The notes beneath the pieces are model-generated. The model worked only from the letters and a program-made list of their open reading frames with translations. It was not told the DNA's origin and searched no databases. DNA of 64,000 bases from Sphingobacterium arenae. Lineage in GTDB: Bacteria; Bacteroidota; Bacteroidia; Sphingobacteriales; Sphingobacteriaceae. The stretch spans positions 1,497,922 to 1,561,921 of the forward strand of contig NZ_JACNYK010000001.1 of NCBI RefSeq assembly GCF_014692505.1. The letters run 5' to 3'. Numbering within the stretch: position 1 is the stretch's first letter; every line of letters begins with the position of its first letter. Positions 8,699-17,156 of the stretch are shown here, piece after piece. The translations under genes were made by a program, and so were the position numbers.

Positions 8699-9199
8699 AT
8701 GAGTAAAAGAGCGAAGGCCATCTTTTTGGCGTTGTGTATTATCGGTTCCTTTTTTATCTATTGTGTTTATTACTATTCCAACATGATAAAAAATGCCCCA
8801 TTTCGATATTCAGATTTTGAATATGTTTCCATTCAATATGGTTTGCGCGATTCGATGTTGAACAGTTACAATTCCGCGACGCAAGACTACCAATATTTGA
8901 ATCGACAAAATGAAGTCATCAAAAAAAAATTGAAACTTTCGGATGATGATTTACTTTTTCTACATCGGAAAGCGATGGAAATGGGATTCTGGAATGTAGA
9001 TGATGATATGACTACGCCTCAGAAAGATTCCGTTGACGGGCGACGAGTTCCGCGTTATATATTGGAGTATAAGTACAAGGAAAAAGGAAAAACAGTGACG
9101 ATGGATGCAGATTATCCGGGTAACCAAAAAATGATGGACGCAGCCAAAACAACGATCGAGACGGTATTGGAGCGGATAAATATCGCTAATGCACGCTAG
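8699..9199 (+). CDS. Hypothetical membrane-anchored protein
   Basis: 166 residues, not recognised. One N-terminal hydrophobic segment (about residues 7-26) is followed by a hydrophilic, mixed alpha/beta region rich in Asp, Lys and Tyr. It is most simply an inner-membrane anchored periplasmic protein. A stretch at about 110-145 (RRVPRYILEYKYKEKG) looks like a beta-sheet edge, but no known motif is visible. It has a good promoter and a strong terminator downstream (9345-9375), so it is a true single-gene unit. Function unknown. Confidence 0.8.
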   Translation: MSKRAKAIFLALCIIGSFFIYCVYYYSNMIKNAPFRYSDFEYVSIQYGLRDSMLNSYNSATQDYQYLNRQNEVIKKKLKLSDDDLLFLHRKAMEMGFWNVDDDMTTPQKDSVDGRRVPRYILEYKYKEKGKTVTMDADYPGNQKMMDAAKTTIETVLERINIANAR

Positions 9200-9344
9200 C
9201 GAAAAAACATAACTTTTAACATAGTGCTAATCATTACTTCATATTAATACAGCACCTTTGTGATGAGTAATTTTTGTTCGTCATTAATGGTTTAATTAAT
9301 GGTTAGTGTTTATGTTGAGGTCTATTGTGAAATACGCCGAAAAC

Positions 9345-9375
9345 AAAGGGTTGTCCCGAAGGATAACCCTTTTTT
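9345..9375. terminator. Bidirectional rho-independent terminator
   Basis: AAAGGGTTGTCC (9345-9356), tetraloop CGAA, GGATAACCCTTT (9361-9372), then a T run. It serves the plus-strand gene ending at 9199 and, from the other side, the minus-strand MscS gene ending at 9408. Confidence 0.8.
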
Positions 9376-9407
9376 ATTTCCTAAAAATTTTCACATCTTA
9401 GACAGGG

Positions 9408-10736
9408 CTAGTTTGGTGCTTTTTCACCTGCTCTTAGCGCTCCCTGCGAAAGCAGAAGCCTTAAATCATCAGAAGCTGGTAATTCAAATACTTCGAGATG
9501 AAAGTATTTTATTGCGGCAAATAGGTGATCAAATAAATCAGACATGGTATTTTCGAAGAACGCCCATTGCGTACCATTCGTAAACATATATAGCTCTAGC
9601 GGTAAGCCATGTTCATTGGGGGCTAATTGACGAACCATAAAGGTCAATCCCTTATGGATATCGGGGTTATTTTTGGCGTAAGCATTGATGTACGCTCTAA
9701 ACAGGCCGATATTGGTCATTCGCCTGCCGTTCACCAGTACCGATTCGTCCACGCCGGTACGTTCATTATAAGTTTTGATTTCCTCTTCCCGTTTTGCAAT
9801 GAAAGGCGCCAGTAGTTCAATTTTCTTCAGTTCAGAAATTTCTGCTTCTGAAAGATAGCGGATCGTCGAGATTTTGATATTGATCGATCGTTTAATCCGT
9901 CGTCCGCCCGATTCCTGCATCCCCCGGTAATTTGTAAAGGAATCACTTAATAAGGTATATGTAGGAATAGTGGTAATTGTCTTGTCGAAGTTCTGTATTT
10001 TTACATTGTTCAAGTTGATCTGTACGACATCACCATCCGCACCGTACTTCGGCATGGCAATCCAGTCGCCTACACGGACAGAATCATTTGCCGACACCTG
10101 TATGCTGGCGACAAAGCCGAGAATAGTATCCTTAAATACCAACATTAAAATGGCCGATGCGGCTCCTAGTGAAACAAGGAAAGACCACGGTGAATTACCG
10201 GTTAGTATCGAAACAATAAGGGTACCTATAACAAAAAATAAAAATATTTGTACAACCTGTAAATAACTGTCAAGTGGTTTGTCTACAAAGGCTTTAGAGG
10301 TACGTAAAATATCCCGCCCAGTTTTGAGTAAGCTATTGATGAATGCATAAACGGAAAGGATAACAAGTATGTTTAGAAATTTTTGGAGACCTGCGGTGAA
10401 ATTCGGGAAGCCCATAAAAATGAATGGTATCATCTGCTGCGCAATGATGACGAGAATAAGCTGACTAAGTTTGTTTAATACCTTATTACTCAGTAAAAAA
10501 TCATCCCAGTTGGTTTTGGTCTTCTTGATAATTTTTGTCAACACGGAATTAAAGATAGCGGCTATAATAATGTTTATTATGTATAAAAGCGCAAAAGCAA
10601 TAATAAGCAGGCTGACAGAGGTTGTTATATGCGCTACTCGGTCGGATAGGCCGACGTTTTGTATGGCGTTAAATGTCCAATTGTAGAGTGCGCTGGTTTG
10701 TTGTGAGGCAATGTTAATGATGTCTGTTTTATCCAT
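9408..10736 (-). CDS. Mechanosensitive ion channel, MscS family (YbdG-like)
   Basis: About 442 residues starting from the ATG at 10736; an upstream in-frame TTG would add four residues. Several transmembrane helices fill residues 30-190. The pore-lining region and MscS beta domain follow, with the typical hydrophobic/glycine stretch around LVSLGAASAILMLVFKDTILG and then VRVGDWIAMPKYGADGDVVQINLNNVKIQNFDKTI. A cytoplasmic alpha/beta domain completes the protein. Such channels open under membrane tension to release solutes after osmotic downshock. The YbdG-like length and the GMQESGGRRIKR segment suggest the larger MscM/YbdG branch. Confidence 0.9.
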   Translation of the reverse strand: MDKTDIINIASQQTSALYNWTFNAIQNVGLSDRVAHITTSVSLLIIAFALLYIINIIIAAIFNSVLTKIIKKTKTNWDDFLLSNKVLNKLSQLILVIIAQQMIPFIFMGFPNFTAGLQKFLNILVILSVYAFINSLLKTGRDILRTSKAFVDKPLDSYLQVVQIFLFFVIGTLIVSILTGNSPWSFLVSLGAASAILMLVFKDTILGFVASIQVSANDSVRVGDWIAMPKYGADGDVVQINLNNVKIQNFDKTITTIPTYTLLSDSFTNYRGMQESGGRRIKRSINIKISTIRYLSEAEISELKKIELLAPFIAKREEEIKTYNERTGVDESVLVNGRRMTNIGLFRAYINAYAKNNPDIHKGLTFMVRQLAPNEHGLPLELYMFTNGTQWAFFENTMSDLFDHLFAAIKYFHLEVFELPASDDLRLLLSQGALRAGEKAPN

Positions 10737-10830
10737 ATCAGCAGACAAACCTACATAAAATGCGCTGCATTCACGAACCGAATTTTAAATGAATTCCTAC
10801 ATGCCTTTAATAAACATGATGCGTAATTCA

Positions 10831-12186
10831 TCATGACTCGTGTTTGTGTTTAAAAAGCAAATCGAATAAAAAGACAACTATCAACGTATAGCCAGCAAAA
10901 GCCAGCCATATATTACGCCAATCTTTTAGGAGTACATTTTCGCTCAGCGCGCCATCAGGTGATACGGAGATTCCACGCGATTGGATAAATAGCAACAAGG
11001 TATTATTAGAAGCTTCGGTTTGCAAGTAAGATGCCAACATTTCTATAGTGGAAAACTGTAGCGTGAAAAAGTAATCTATTACCCATCCGGATATGAGGCT
11101 GCCGAGTATCGCGCCAAAACCATTGGTCATCATCATGAAGAGGCCTTGGGCCGCATTGCGAATTTCAACCGTGGTAGATTTTTCAACAAATAAGGATCCC
11201 GATATATTGAAGAAATCAAATGCCATTCCATATACAATGCAGGAAAGGATGATCATCCATAAGCCGGTTTGCGGATCTCCGAAAGCAAATAGTCCAAATC
11301 GAGCCACCCAGGCCCACATGGCGATAAGCATCACTTTTTTGATGCCATATCGTTTCAAAAAAAAAGGTATAGCTAAGATAAAGAGTGTTTCCGAAATCTG
11401 AGAGATGGACATAATCAGTGTAGAGTACTTGACCGCGAAGGCGTCGGCATATTTTGGGTAAAATTTGAACTCATCCAGGTATACATCGCCGTAAGCGTTG
11501 GTCAATTGCAATGCACCTCCTAAAAACATACAGAAGATAAAAAAAACAGCCATCTTGTAATCTGCAAACAGTCGGAAGGAATCGAGTCCCCATGTTTTTG
11601 TCCAAGATTGTTTTTCTTGCCACTGTCGATTTTTTGGTGGACACTTGGGAAGTGTTAATGCATATAATCCCAATCCTACAGCCGCTATTCCAGCGACATA
11701 AAACTGATAAGACGTGGCTTTATTTCCGGTTAGGTTCACCATCCACATCGCGGTGATAAAACCTATCGTACCCCACACTCGTATCGGTGGAAAAACCTTG
11801 ACCACGTCAAATTCGTTCGCAACCAGCGTTGTATAAGAAATGGAATTAGAGAGTGCAAGTGTTGGCATGTAGAAGCACATCGCCAACAACATAACATAGA
11901 AAAATAGTTGTGGATTGTCAACCTGTGGTAAGTAAAAGAGGGTGGCGGCGTATAAAATATGCAGTATAGCGTATAACTTTTCCGCATTTATCCAGCGATC
12001 GGCAACGATACCCATCAGTGTGGGCATAAAGATTGCAGAAATGCCCATGGTCGAAAAAATAGCGCCAAATTGTGTGCCGTCCCATTGTTTTGTGCCAAAC
12101 CAATAATTGGCAATGGTGATTAACCAAGCTCCCCAAACAAAAAATTGAAAGAAGCTTACAATGGTTAACCGGAATTTGATAGGCAT
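10831..12186 (-). CDS. Nucleoside:H+ symporter, NupG/XapB-like MFS permease
   Basis: 451 residues with about 12 transmembrane helices. The start (FRLTIVSFFQFFVWGAWLITIANYW) and the helix-2/3 loop GIVADRWINAEK are typical of the nucleoside:H+ symporter family. It would import nucleosides across the inner membrane. The family assignment is good and the exact substrate is inferred. It lies 10 bp downstream of the BFN-domain gene, on the same strand, and is likely co-transcribed with it. Confidence 0.88.
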   Translation of the reverse strand: MPIKFRLTIVSFFQFFVWGAWLITIANYWFGTKQWDGTQFGAIFSTMGISAIFMPTLMGIVADRWINAEKLYAILHILYAATLFYLPQVDNPQLFFYVMLLAMCFYMPTLALSNSISYTTLVANEFDVVKVFPPIRVWGTIGFITAMWMVNLTGNKATSYQFYVAGIAAVGLGLYALTLPKCPPKNRQWQEKQSWTKTWGLDSFRLFADYKMAVFFIFCMFLGGALQLTNAYGDVYLDEFKFYPKYADAFAVKYSTLIMSISQISETLFILAIPFFLKRYGIKKVMLIAMWAWVARFGLFAFGDPQTGLWMIILSCIVYGMAFDFFNISGSLFVEKSTTVEIRNAAQGLFMMMTNGFGAILGSLISGWVIDYFFTLQFSTIEMLASYLQTEASNNTLLLFIQSRGISVSPDGALSENVLLKDWRNIWLAFAGYTLIVVFLFDLLFKHKHES

Positions 12187-12196
12187 CGTGATGATA

Positions 12197-12829
12197 TTAC
12201 CTGTTTTTCCTTCTTTCTATCTCGTCGCGGATTTTGGCAGCCGTTTCATATTGTTCTGCTTCAATGGCTTTGTTGAGATTTATTTCCAGTTGGTCGTCGC
12301 TTATATTACCATAGGGCGATTTTGGTGTATGTTCTTTTTCCGTGGATGAAGCTGTTGCTCCAGTCATCGTATTTTCTTTTGGGAGCCCCTCTAAATTCTC
12401 TAGAAAAGCAAAGTCGTTACTTTCGATCACGATACCGGCCGCATCCATTATAAAGTCGTAGACATATATGGGGGCACCAAAACGTACCGCTAAGGCAACA
12501 GCGTCCGAAGTTCGTGAATCAATATCAAAAGTTTTGTCCCCGTTGGAGCATACCAGCTTGGCGAAGAATATGCCATCTATCAAATTATAGACCAGTATCT
12601 CTTGGATATTGATCTGGAAATTGTCGGCAAAAGTCTTGAAGAGATCATGTGTTAATGGGCGGCTTGGTTGCATTTTTTCGATTTCTACGGCGATTGCTTG
12701 TGCCTCAAAACCTCCAATGATAATGGGCAGTCGCCGGTTCCCTCCGGTCTCCCCCAAGACTAATGCGTACGCACCAGACTGTGTTTGGCTGTACGACAAC
12801 CCCACTATATCTAATTTGATTTTCTTCAT
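12197..12829 (-). CDS. Bifunctional nuclease family protein with UVR motif
   Basis: 210 residues. Residues 1-135 form a BFN/DUF151 domain: KLDIVGLSYSQTQSGAYALVLGE, RRLPIIIGGFEAQAIA, and DSRTSDAVALAVRFGAPIYV, all family hallmarks. The C-terminal 35 residues (LEINLNKAIEAEQYETAAKIRDEIER) form a UVR motif as in UvrB/ClpC, probably a protein-protein contact. BFN proteins have been reported to have DNase/RNase activity in plants and in Mycobacterium; here the activity is only inferred. Next to the permease gene (10-bp gap). Confidence 0.88.
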   Translation of the reverse strand: MKKIKLDIVGLSYSQTQSGAYALVLGETGGNRRLPIIIGGFEAQAIAVEIEKMQPSRPLTHDLFKTFADNFQINIQEILVYNLIDGIFFAKLVCSNGDKTFDIDSRTSDAVALAVRFGAPIYVYDFIMDAAGIVIESNDFAFLENLEGLPKENTMTGATASSTEKEHTPKSPYGNISDDQLEINLNKAIEAEQYETAAKIRDEIERRKNR

Positions 12830-12910
12830 TCTTAAAGCCTAAACTATAGTACAAACATATATATTACTTTTTTTACCTCAAAAAAAGTATGCAAAAAACC
12901 GACCAACAGG

Positions 12911-12954
12911 AAAAAAAATGATCGGCTGTAATGCATTACAGCTCGACCATTTTT
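12911..12954 (-). terminator. Strong terminator after etfBA
   Basis: The perfect 18-bp palindrome GCTGTAATGCATTACAGC (12925-12942) is extended outward by near-complementary arms (AATGATCG / CGACCATT) and followed on the minus strand by a run of eight T. It closes the etfB-etfA operon. Confidence 0.85.
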
Positions 12955-12975
12955 CATTGTTTCAATTGTTTCTGT

Positions 12976-13950
12976 TTAGTGATTCTTATATGCTTTGAAC
13001 GCGTCGATAAGCTTCGGGACGACATCAAACGCATCTCCCACGATGCCATAATCAGCAACTTTAAAAAAAGGAGCCTCTGGATCGTTATTGATGACCACAA
13101 TAGTCTTGGATGAGCTTATTCCTGCAAGGTGTTGGATAGCGCCCGAAATACCGATTGCGATGTACAGATTTGGACTTACGGCTAACCCTGTTTGTCCGAC
13201 ATGCTCCTCATGCGGACGCCAACCTGCATCAGAAACCGGTTTAGAACATGCGGTAGCTGCACCTAAAACGTCCGCTAATTCCTCTATCATTTTCCAGTTT
13301 TCTGGACCCTTTAATCCACGTCCGGCAGATACGACAATATTCGCCTCGGGCAATGGTATTTTGTCTGTTGCCTGCATGATATCTTTAACAACCGTAGACA
13401 AATCCGTAGCGGCAACTTGCGGTTGGAAAGCTTCGATTTCAACCGTTGTCTGTGCTTCTACTGCCTCTATGGTATTCGGCGTCAATGCAATCACTTTAAT
13501 AGGAGCCGTGAGCTCCTGCGTTGCAATAGCTTTGCCTGAAAAGGCAGACTTCTTAATCTCCCAAGCGTCTCCCTTGATAACGGGTAATGTAATCGCACCG
13601 TCAGCAAGTGCGGCATCCAATTTAGCGGCAATACGCGGTGCTAGTCCTTTTCCGCTAAAAGAATTAGATAGCACAATGGTCGTTGCCTGTATGCTATTCG
13701 CCACCTCCGCGATAACGGCAGCATACGCTTGATTAACGAATTGATGAAGCTGTTCGGTATTCACTGCTATTACTTTGCTGACGCCGTAGCGGCCGAGACC
13801 TTCTAAAGATCCGGTATCAACCTTTCCGATACTGAGTGCAGTAACAGGCTGACCGGTAGCGTCGCCAATGGCTTTCGCATAGGACACCGCCTCGTATCCA
13901 GATTTTTTAAATGCTCCTGCTATATTTTCGATATATACTAAAATTGCCAT
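12976..13950 (-). CDS. etfA: Electron transfer flavoprotein alpha subunit
   Basis: 324 residues, the usual ETF-alpha length. The C-terminal FAD-binding region shows VVSAGRGLKGPENW, ACSKPVSDAGWRPHEEHVGQTG and IGISGAIQHLAGISSSKTIVVINNDPEAPFF, all family hallmarks. With EtfB it forms the heterodimer that carries electrons from acyl-CoA dehydrogenases to the quinone pool via ETF-QO. Encoded 21 bp downstream of etfB in a two-gene operon that ends at the 12911-12954 terminator. Confidence 0.96.
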   Translation of the reverse strand: MAILVYIENIAGAFKKSGYEAVSYAKAIGDATGQPVTALSIGKVDTGSLEGLGRYGVSKVIAVNTEQLHQFVNQAYAAVIAEVANSIQATTIVLSNSFSGKGLAPRIAAKLDAALADGAITLPVIKGDAWEIKKSAFSGKAIATQELTAPIKVIALTPNTIEAVEAQTTVEIEAFQPQVAATDLSTVVKDIMQATDKIPLPEANIVVSAGRGLKGPENWKMIEELADVLGAATACSKPVSDAGWRPHEEHVGQTGLAVSPNLYIAIGISGAIQHLAGISSSKTIVVINNDPEAPFFKVADYGIVGDAFDVVPKLIDAFKAYKNH

Positions 13951-13971
13951 AATAAGCGCTTTAATGAAGAT

Positions 13972-14709
13972 TTATATAACTTTTGCTTCACTGTGTAACA
14001 ACTCAACCAGTTGCGTTACATGATCTTTGTCAACAAGTTTAACGTTGCCCCGAGGAGGCGGTGTATCAAAATGAGTAATATGAGATAATGCGGGCACATC
14101 AATGGCCTGAATTACTTCGAGTGGTTTCGTGCGCGCACTCATAATTCCCCGCATGTTTGGTATTTTGGGTTCCGCGACACCCTCGGCTGTTCCGATAACG
14201 ACAGGTAAAGGTACTTGTATTACTTCCTTACCTCCTTCAATTTCACGTTCTACCGTTGCCTGCGAATCGTTGATGTCTAGTTTTTTAGCAATAGAAATCG
14301 ACGGTATACCTAACAGTTCTGCAATATATCCCTGAACCAAGCTGCCATTATAATCAATAGATTCACGCCCGGTTAAAATCAGGTCAAAGTTTTGTGTCTT
14401 CGCGTAGGATGCGATTTGATGCGCTACAAACCAGGCATCGCGTGGATAGGCGTCTATACGGACAGCTTGGTCTGCACCAATTGCCAGTGCCTTTCTAATG
14501 GTAGGGTCAGCGGCAGCTTCGCCCACATGGATAACCGTAATAGTGCCTTGACCGTTGCCGGCAAGTTCTACAGCCCTCGCCAGCGCAATTTCGTCATATG
14601 GATTAATAATATATTGTATGCCAGCTGTATTGAATGCTGTATTATTATCCGTAAACGTGATTTTAGATGTTGTGTCGGGCACATTACTTAAACATACAAG
14701 TATCTTCAT
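13972..14709 (-). CDS. etfB: Electron transfer flavoprotein beta subunit
   Basis: 245 residues. Contains the AMP-binding half of the ETF: MKILVCLSNVPDTTSKI, NPYDEIALARAVELAG, LILTGRESIDYNGSLVQGYIAELLGIPS and VPLPVVIGTAEGVAEPKIPNMRGIMSARTKP, the last part being the signature of ETF-beta. First gene of the etfBA operon. The upstream 160 bp should contain the promoter, but I found no clean TAnnTTTG box there. Confidence 0.96.
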   Translation of the reverse strand: MKILVCLSNVPDTTSKITFTDNNTAFNTAGIQYIINPYDEIALARAVELAGNGQGTITVIHVGEAAADPTIRKALAIGADQAVRIDAYPRDAWFVAHQIASYAKTQNFDLILTGRESIDYNGSLVQGYIAELLGIPSISIAKKLDINDSQATVEREIEGGKEVIQVPLPVVIGTAEGVAEPKIPNMRGIMSARTKPLEVIQAIDVPALSHITHFDTPPPRGNVKLVDKDHVTQLVELLHSEAKVI

Positions 14710-14869
14710 TGGAGTGTTTTTTATTAGCCTTCACCCAAACCTAGCAATTTCAAAAACCAAAAACAAGAGATAGACCGACGTAAGACGTCAGCAAACTGTC
14801 ATTTTTCTATGCAAGCATAGTATTGTTGCGTAATGCTTTGAGATGAGAATTTCCTATTTTTGCTTTATT

Positions 14870-15208
14870 ATGGAAAATAGGTTAGAAGAATTACAACGGT
14901 TTTTAAACGAGAGTCCAGAAGATCCGTTTTTAAAATATGCCCTTACGATGGAATGGAAAAAGAGGGGGGATGCCGAAAAGACGTTTGCTGGCTTTCAGGA
15001 CTTACGACTAAACCATCCAGATTATGTGGGGGCATACTATCATTTTGCTAAATTTTTAGAAGAGCGGGCAAGAAGAGCGGAAGCCTTGGAAATTTATCAA
15101 GCAGGGATGGAGGTGGCGCAACGATTGCGCAACCGTCACGCATACAACGAGCTACTGGCAGCCTATAATCTCGCAATGGGGGTGGACGACGACGAATGGG
15201 AGGGCTAA
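14870..15208 (+). CDS. Tetratricopeptide-repeat-like small protein
   Basis: 112 residues when started at the ATG at 14870, preceded by a TATTTTTG promoter box at 14855-14862; an in-frame ATG at 14843 lies upstream of that box and so cannot be the start. All-alpha, with two or three TPR-like units: ENRLEELQRFLNESPEDPF, FLKYALTMEWKKRGDAEKTF and the classic YVGAYYHFAKFLEERARRAEALEIYQAGMEVA. Such proteins are scaffolds. Similar short TPR proteins are common in Bacteroidota, function unknown. The ORF stops 42 bp before the next gene. Confidence 0.8.
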   Translation: MENRLEELQRFLNESPEDPFLKYALTMEWKKRGDAEKTFAGFQDLRLNHPDYVGAYYHFAKFLEERARRAEALEIYQAGMEVAQRLRNRHAYNELLAAYNLAMGVDDDEWEG

Positions 15209-15250
15209 AATGTGGTACCTTTTTTGTAGTCTATAGTAAAATTCGATGTC

Positions 15251-15667
15251 ATGCGCTTGGTTGTATATTTATGTGGACTATTGCTGTCGGGAATATTCAT
15301 CATCATCAGTTGTGTGAATACCCGCACCAATGCCAATATAGAAAACAACAAAGTGAGTAACATGACCGAGAGTCGTTTAGTCGGGACCTACCGTGGTAGT
15401 CTACCGTGCACAGATTGTGACGCAATTGCGACTTCCTTAACCTTGTCCAATGACAGAGGCTATTCGTTGAAATATATATATATGGGAAAAAGTGCCAAAT
15501 CCTTTTCTAAAACAGGAAGCTGGAAATTACAAGATGGAGAGCTTAATTTAGAGGGTGTAGACTACAAATATAAAGTGGAACTCGATCAGTTAAGACAGCT
15601 CGATCTGTCAGGGAAAGAAATTCGGGGTGAATTGGCAGAACGCTACGTGCTCCGTTTTGCGAATTGA
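15251..15667 (+). CDS. NlpE-like copper/stress lipoprotein (NlpE N-terminal domain)
   Basis: 138 residues. The signal peptide ends at a Cys around residue 21 (IFIIISC), giving a lipoprotein. The remainder matches the NlpE N-terminal beta-barrel domain: TYRGSLPCTDCDAIATSLTL includes the CxxC pair, followed by KTGSWKLQDGELNLEG. In E. coli NlpE senses envelope stress (Cpx) and copper. In Bacteroidota the short form lacks the C-terminal OB domain, as here. The stop is 13 bp from the convergent cysteine desulfurase stop. Confidence 0.87.
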   Translation: MRLVVYLCGLLLSGIFIIISCVNTRTNANIENNKVSNMTESRLVGTYRGSLPCTDCDAIATSLTLSNDRGYSLKYIYMGKSAKSFSKTGSWKLQDGELNLEGVDYKYKVELDQLRQLDLSGKEIRGELAERYVLRFAN

Positions 15668-15680
15668 CCCCTTTCTATTT

Positions 15681-16817
15681 TTACCGGTGTTCCTCGCAGA
15701 GCTCTTTCAGTTTCTTAACAACAAAGTCGATTTCTTCCTTCGTGTTGTATTTGCTAAATGAAAATCGAACAGCAGGTTTATCGTCGTCTGTTCCAAGGGC
15801 TTGAAGCACATGACTGCCCAGTTGCGAGCCAGAACTACATGCACTTCCTCCCGAAGCCGAGATACCGGCAATATCGAGGCTAAATAGCAACATATCTGCC
15901 ATCTCTGTACAGGGAAGGGATACGTTTAAGACGGTGTAAAGAGACGCTTCCGCTGCAATATTTCCGTTAAATGTAATTTCGGGGATATTTTTTTGCAGTT
16001 CCGTACGCATATAGTCTTTCAACTCTTGAATATAAATCCGATGGCTTTCCATGTCTTGATAACACAATTCCAAGGCCTTTGCCAAGCCGACGATGCCGTA
16101 AACATTTTCCGTTCCGCCACGCATATTTCTTTCCTGCGCGCCACCGTAAAGGAGCGGACGAATTTTATTTTTACCGTTAATATAGATAAAACCTACCCCT
16201 TTTGGACCGTGAAATTTATGAGCAGCGCCCGTCAGAAAATCAATATGTAATGTAGAAAGGTCGTGTTTATAATGCCCCATGGTCTGCACCGTATCCGAAT
16301 GAAAAACCGCATTAAACTCCTGGCATATTTCCGAAATTTTATGGATGTCGGTCAAGGTGCCGATTTCGTTGTTGGCATGCATCAGGGACACAAGGGTCCG
16401 TGGGTTTTGAGATAACAATTCCCTTAGATGGTCTACATCAACATTGCCTTTTCCGTCTACGTATACAAAATCCAACTGTATAATGCCTTGCTGCGCTAAA
16501 TCCTCCATCGTATGCAAAACAGCATGATGTTCCAAGGCGGAAGTAATTGCATGTGTTATACCGAGATCCGCGATGGATCTAACAATCGCCATATTGTCTG
16601 CTTCTGTACCTCCCGATGTAAAGAAGATTTCGGAGGGCGATGCTTTTAACAAGCCTGCTACCGTCTTTCTTGCCTTTTCTATAATAGTCTTGGCTTGACG
16701 ACCGTGCGCATGGATAGAAGAGGGGTTGCCAAAATGTTCTTGCATAGCCTCTACCATGACCTTTGTTACCTCTGGATCTAATGGCGTCGTGGCGGCATTA
16801 TCGAAATATACTTGCAT
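15681..16817 (-). CDS. Cysteine desulfurase (NifS/IscS family)
   Basis: 378 residues. PLP enzyme that takes sulfur from L-cysteine as a persulfide for Fe-S clusters and thio-tRNAs. Motifs: YFDNAATTPLDPEV at the start, the SGGTEADN PLP-site loop, NNEIGTLTDI, the Schiff-base Lys in TGAAHKFHGPKGVGF, and the mobile catalytic Cys in SASGGSACSSGS. The ATG at 16817 is 25 bp after the 3-prime end of repeat copy R2, as in the other gene-proximal copies. No iscU or sufBCD genes are next to it. Confidence 0.94.
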   Translation of the reverse strand: MQVYFDNAATTPLDPEVTKVMVEAMQEHFGNPSSIHAHGRQAKTIIEKARKTVAGLLKASPSEIFFTSGGTEADNMAIVRSIADLGITHAITSALEHHAVLHTMEDLAQQGIIQLDFVYVDGKGNVDVDHLRELLSQNPRTLVSLMHANNEIGTLTDIHKISEICQEFNAVFHSDTVQTMGHYKHDLSTLHIDFLTGAAHKFHGPKGVGFIYINGKNKIRPLLYGGAQERNMRGGTENVYGIVGLAKALELCYQDMESHRIYIQELKDYMRTELQKNIPEITFNGNIAAEASLYTVLNVSLPCTEMADMLLFSLDIAGISASGGSACSSGSQLGSHVLQALGTDDDKPAVRFSFSKYNTKEEIDFVVKKLKELCEEHR

Positions 16818-16842
16818 GATGGCAAAAATAAGGAAATTTTAT

Positions 16843-17156
16843 GTTCTTTTTTTCCTCAAAAAAGAACCAAAAAAATCGTCGCTGGGAACTTTTGCATAAT
16901 GGGTAAGTGCAAAAGGAAAATTTCTACAAATGCAAAGTTCCAAGGCAACCTTAACGGTTAAGGGTGGGGGAGTGCAATTTACCACCCCGTCCAACGGGCA
17001 CTCCTCCAACGGAGGGGGAATAGCGTAGCTGAAAGCGATCATTATCGCAATGCGATTATACAGATCAAAACGGCCTTATATTGTTCTGCGTTCATTTTGG
17101 TATCCATGAGCTCACTTCGTTCGGTTTTGTCTCCTTTTTTGTCAAGAAAAAAGGAG
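16843..17156 (-). repeat. Dispersed structured repeat, copy R2 (shortened, rearranged)
   Basis: 314-bp copy on the minus strand. Its 5-prime hairpin (CTCCTTTTTTCTTGAC..AAGGAG, 17131-17156) and the next few bases are identical to the start of R3 for about 32 bp. It then jumps to a short module (about 17104-17129) and rejoins the family at the 3-prime partner of helix 2 (minus-strand bases near 17085-17065). Helix 3 and the 5-prime arms are therefore missing. Helix 4 is kept with a different stem sequence: GTCGCTGGGAACTTTTGCA (16878-16896, plus-strand reading) pairs with 16931-16949. It ends in a GTTCTTTTTTT..AAGAAC hairpin (16843-16867). The 5-prime end overlaps the lnt stop region. Confidence 0.8.

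Noticed and set aside
13088..13732. A 214-codon plus-strand ORF antisense to etfA
   Set aside because: It lies fully inside etfA, whose motifs are unmistakable. The ORF has no promoter, no recognised domain and a composition that follows the third-position pattern of etfA.
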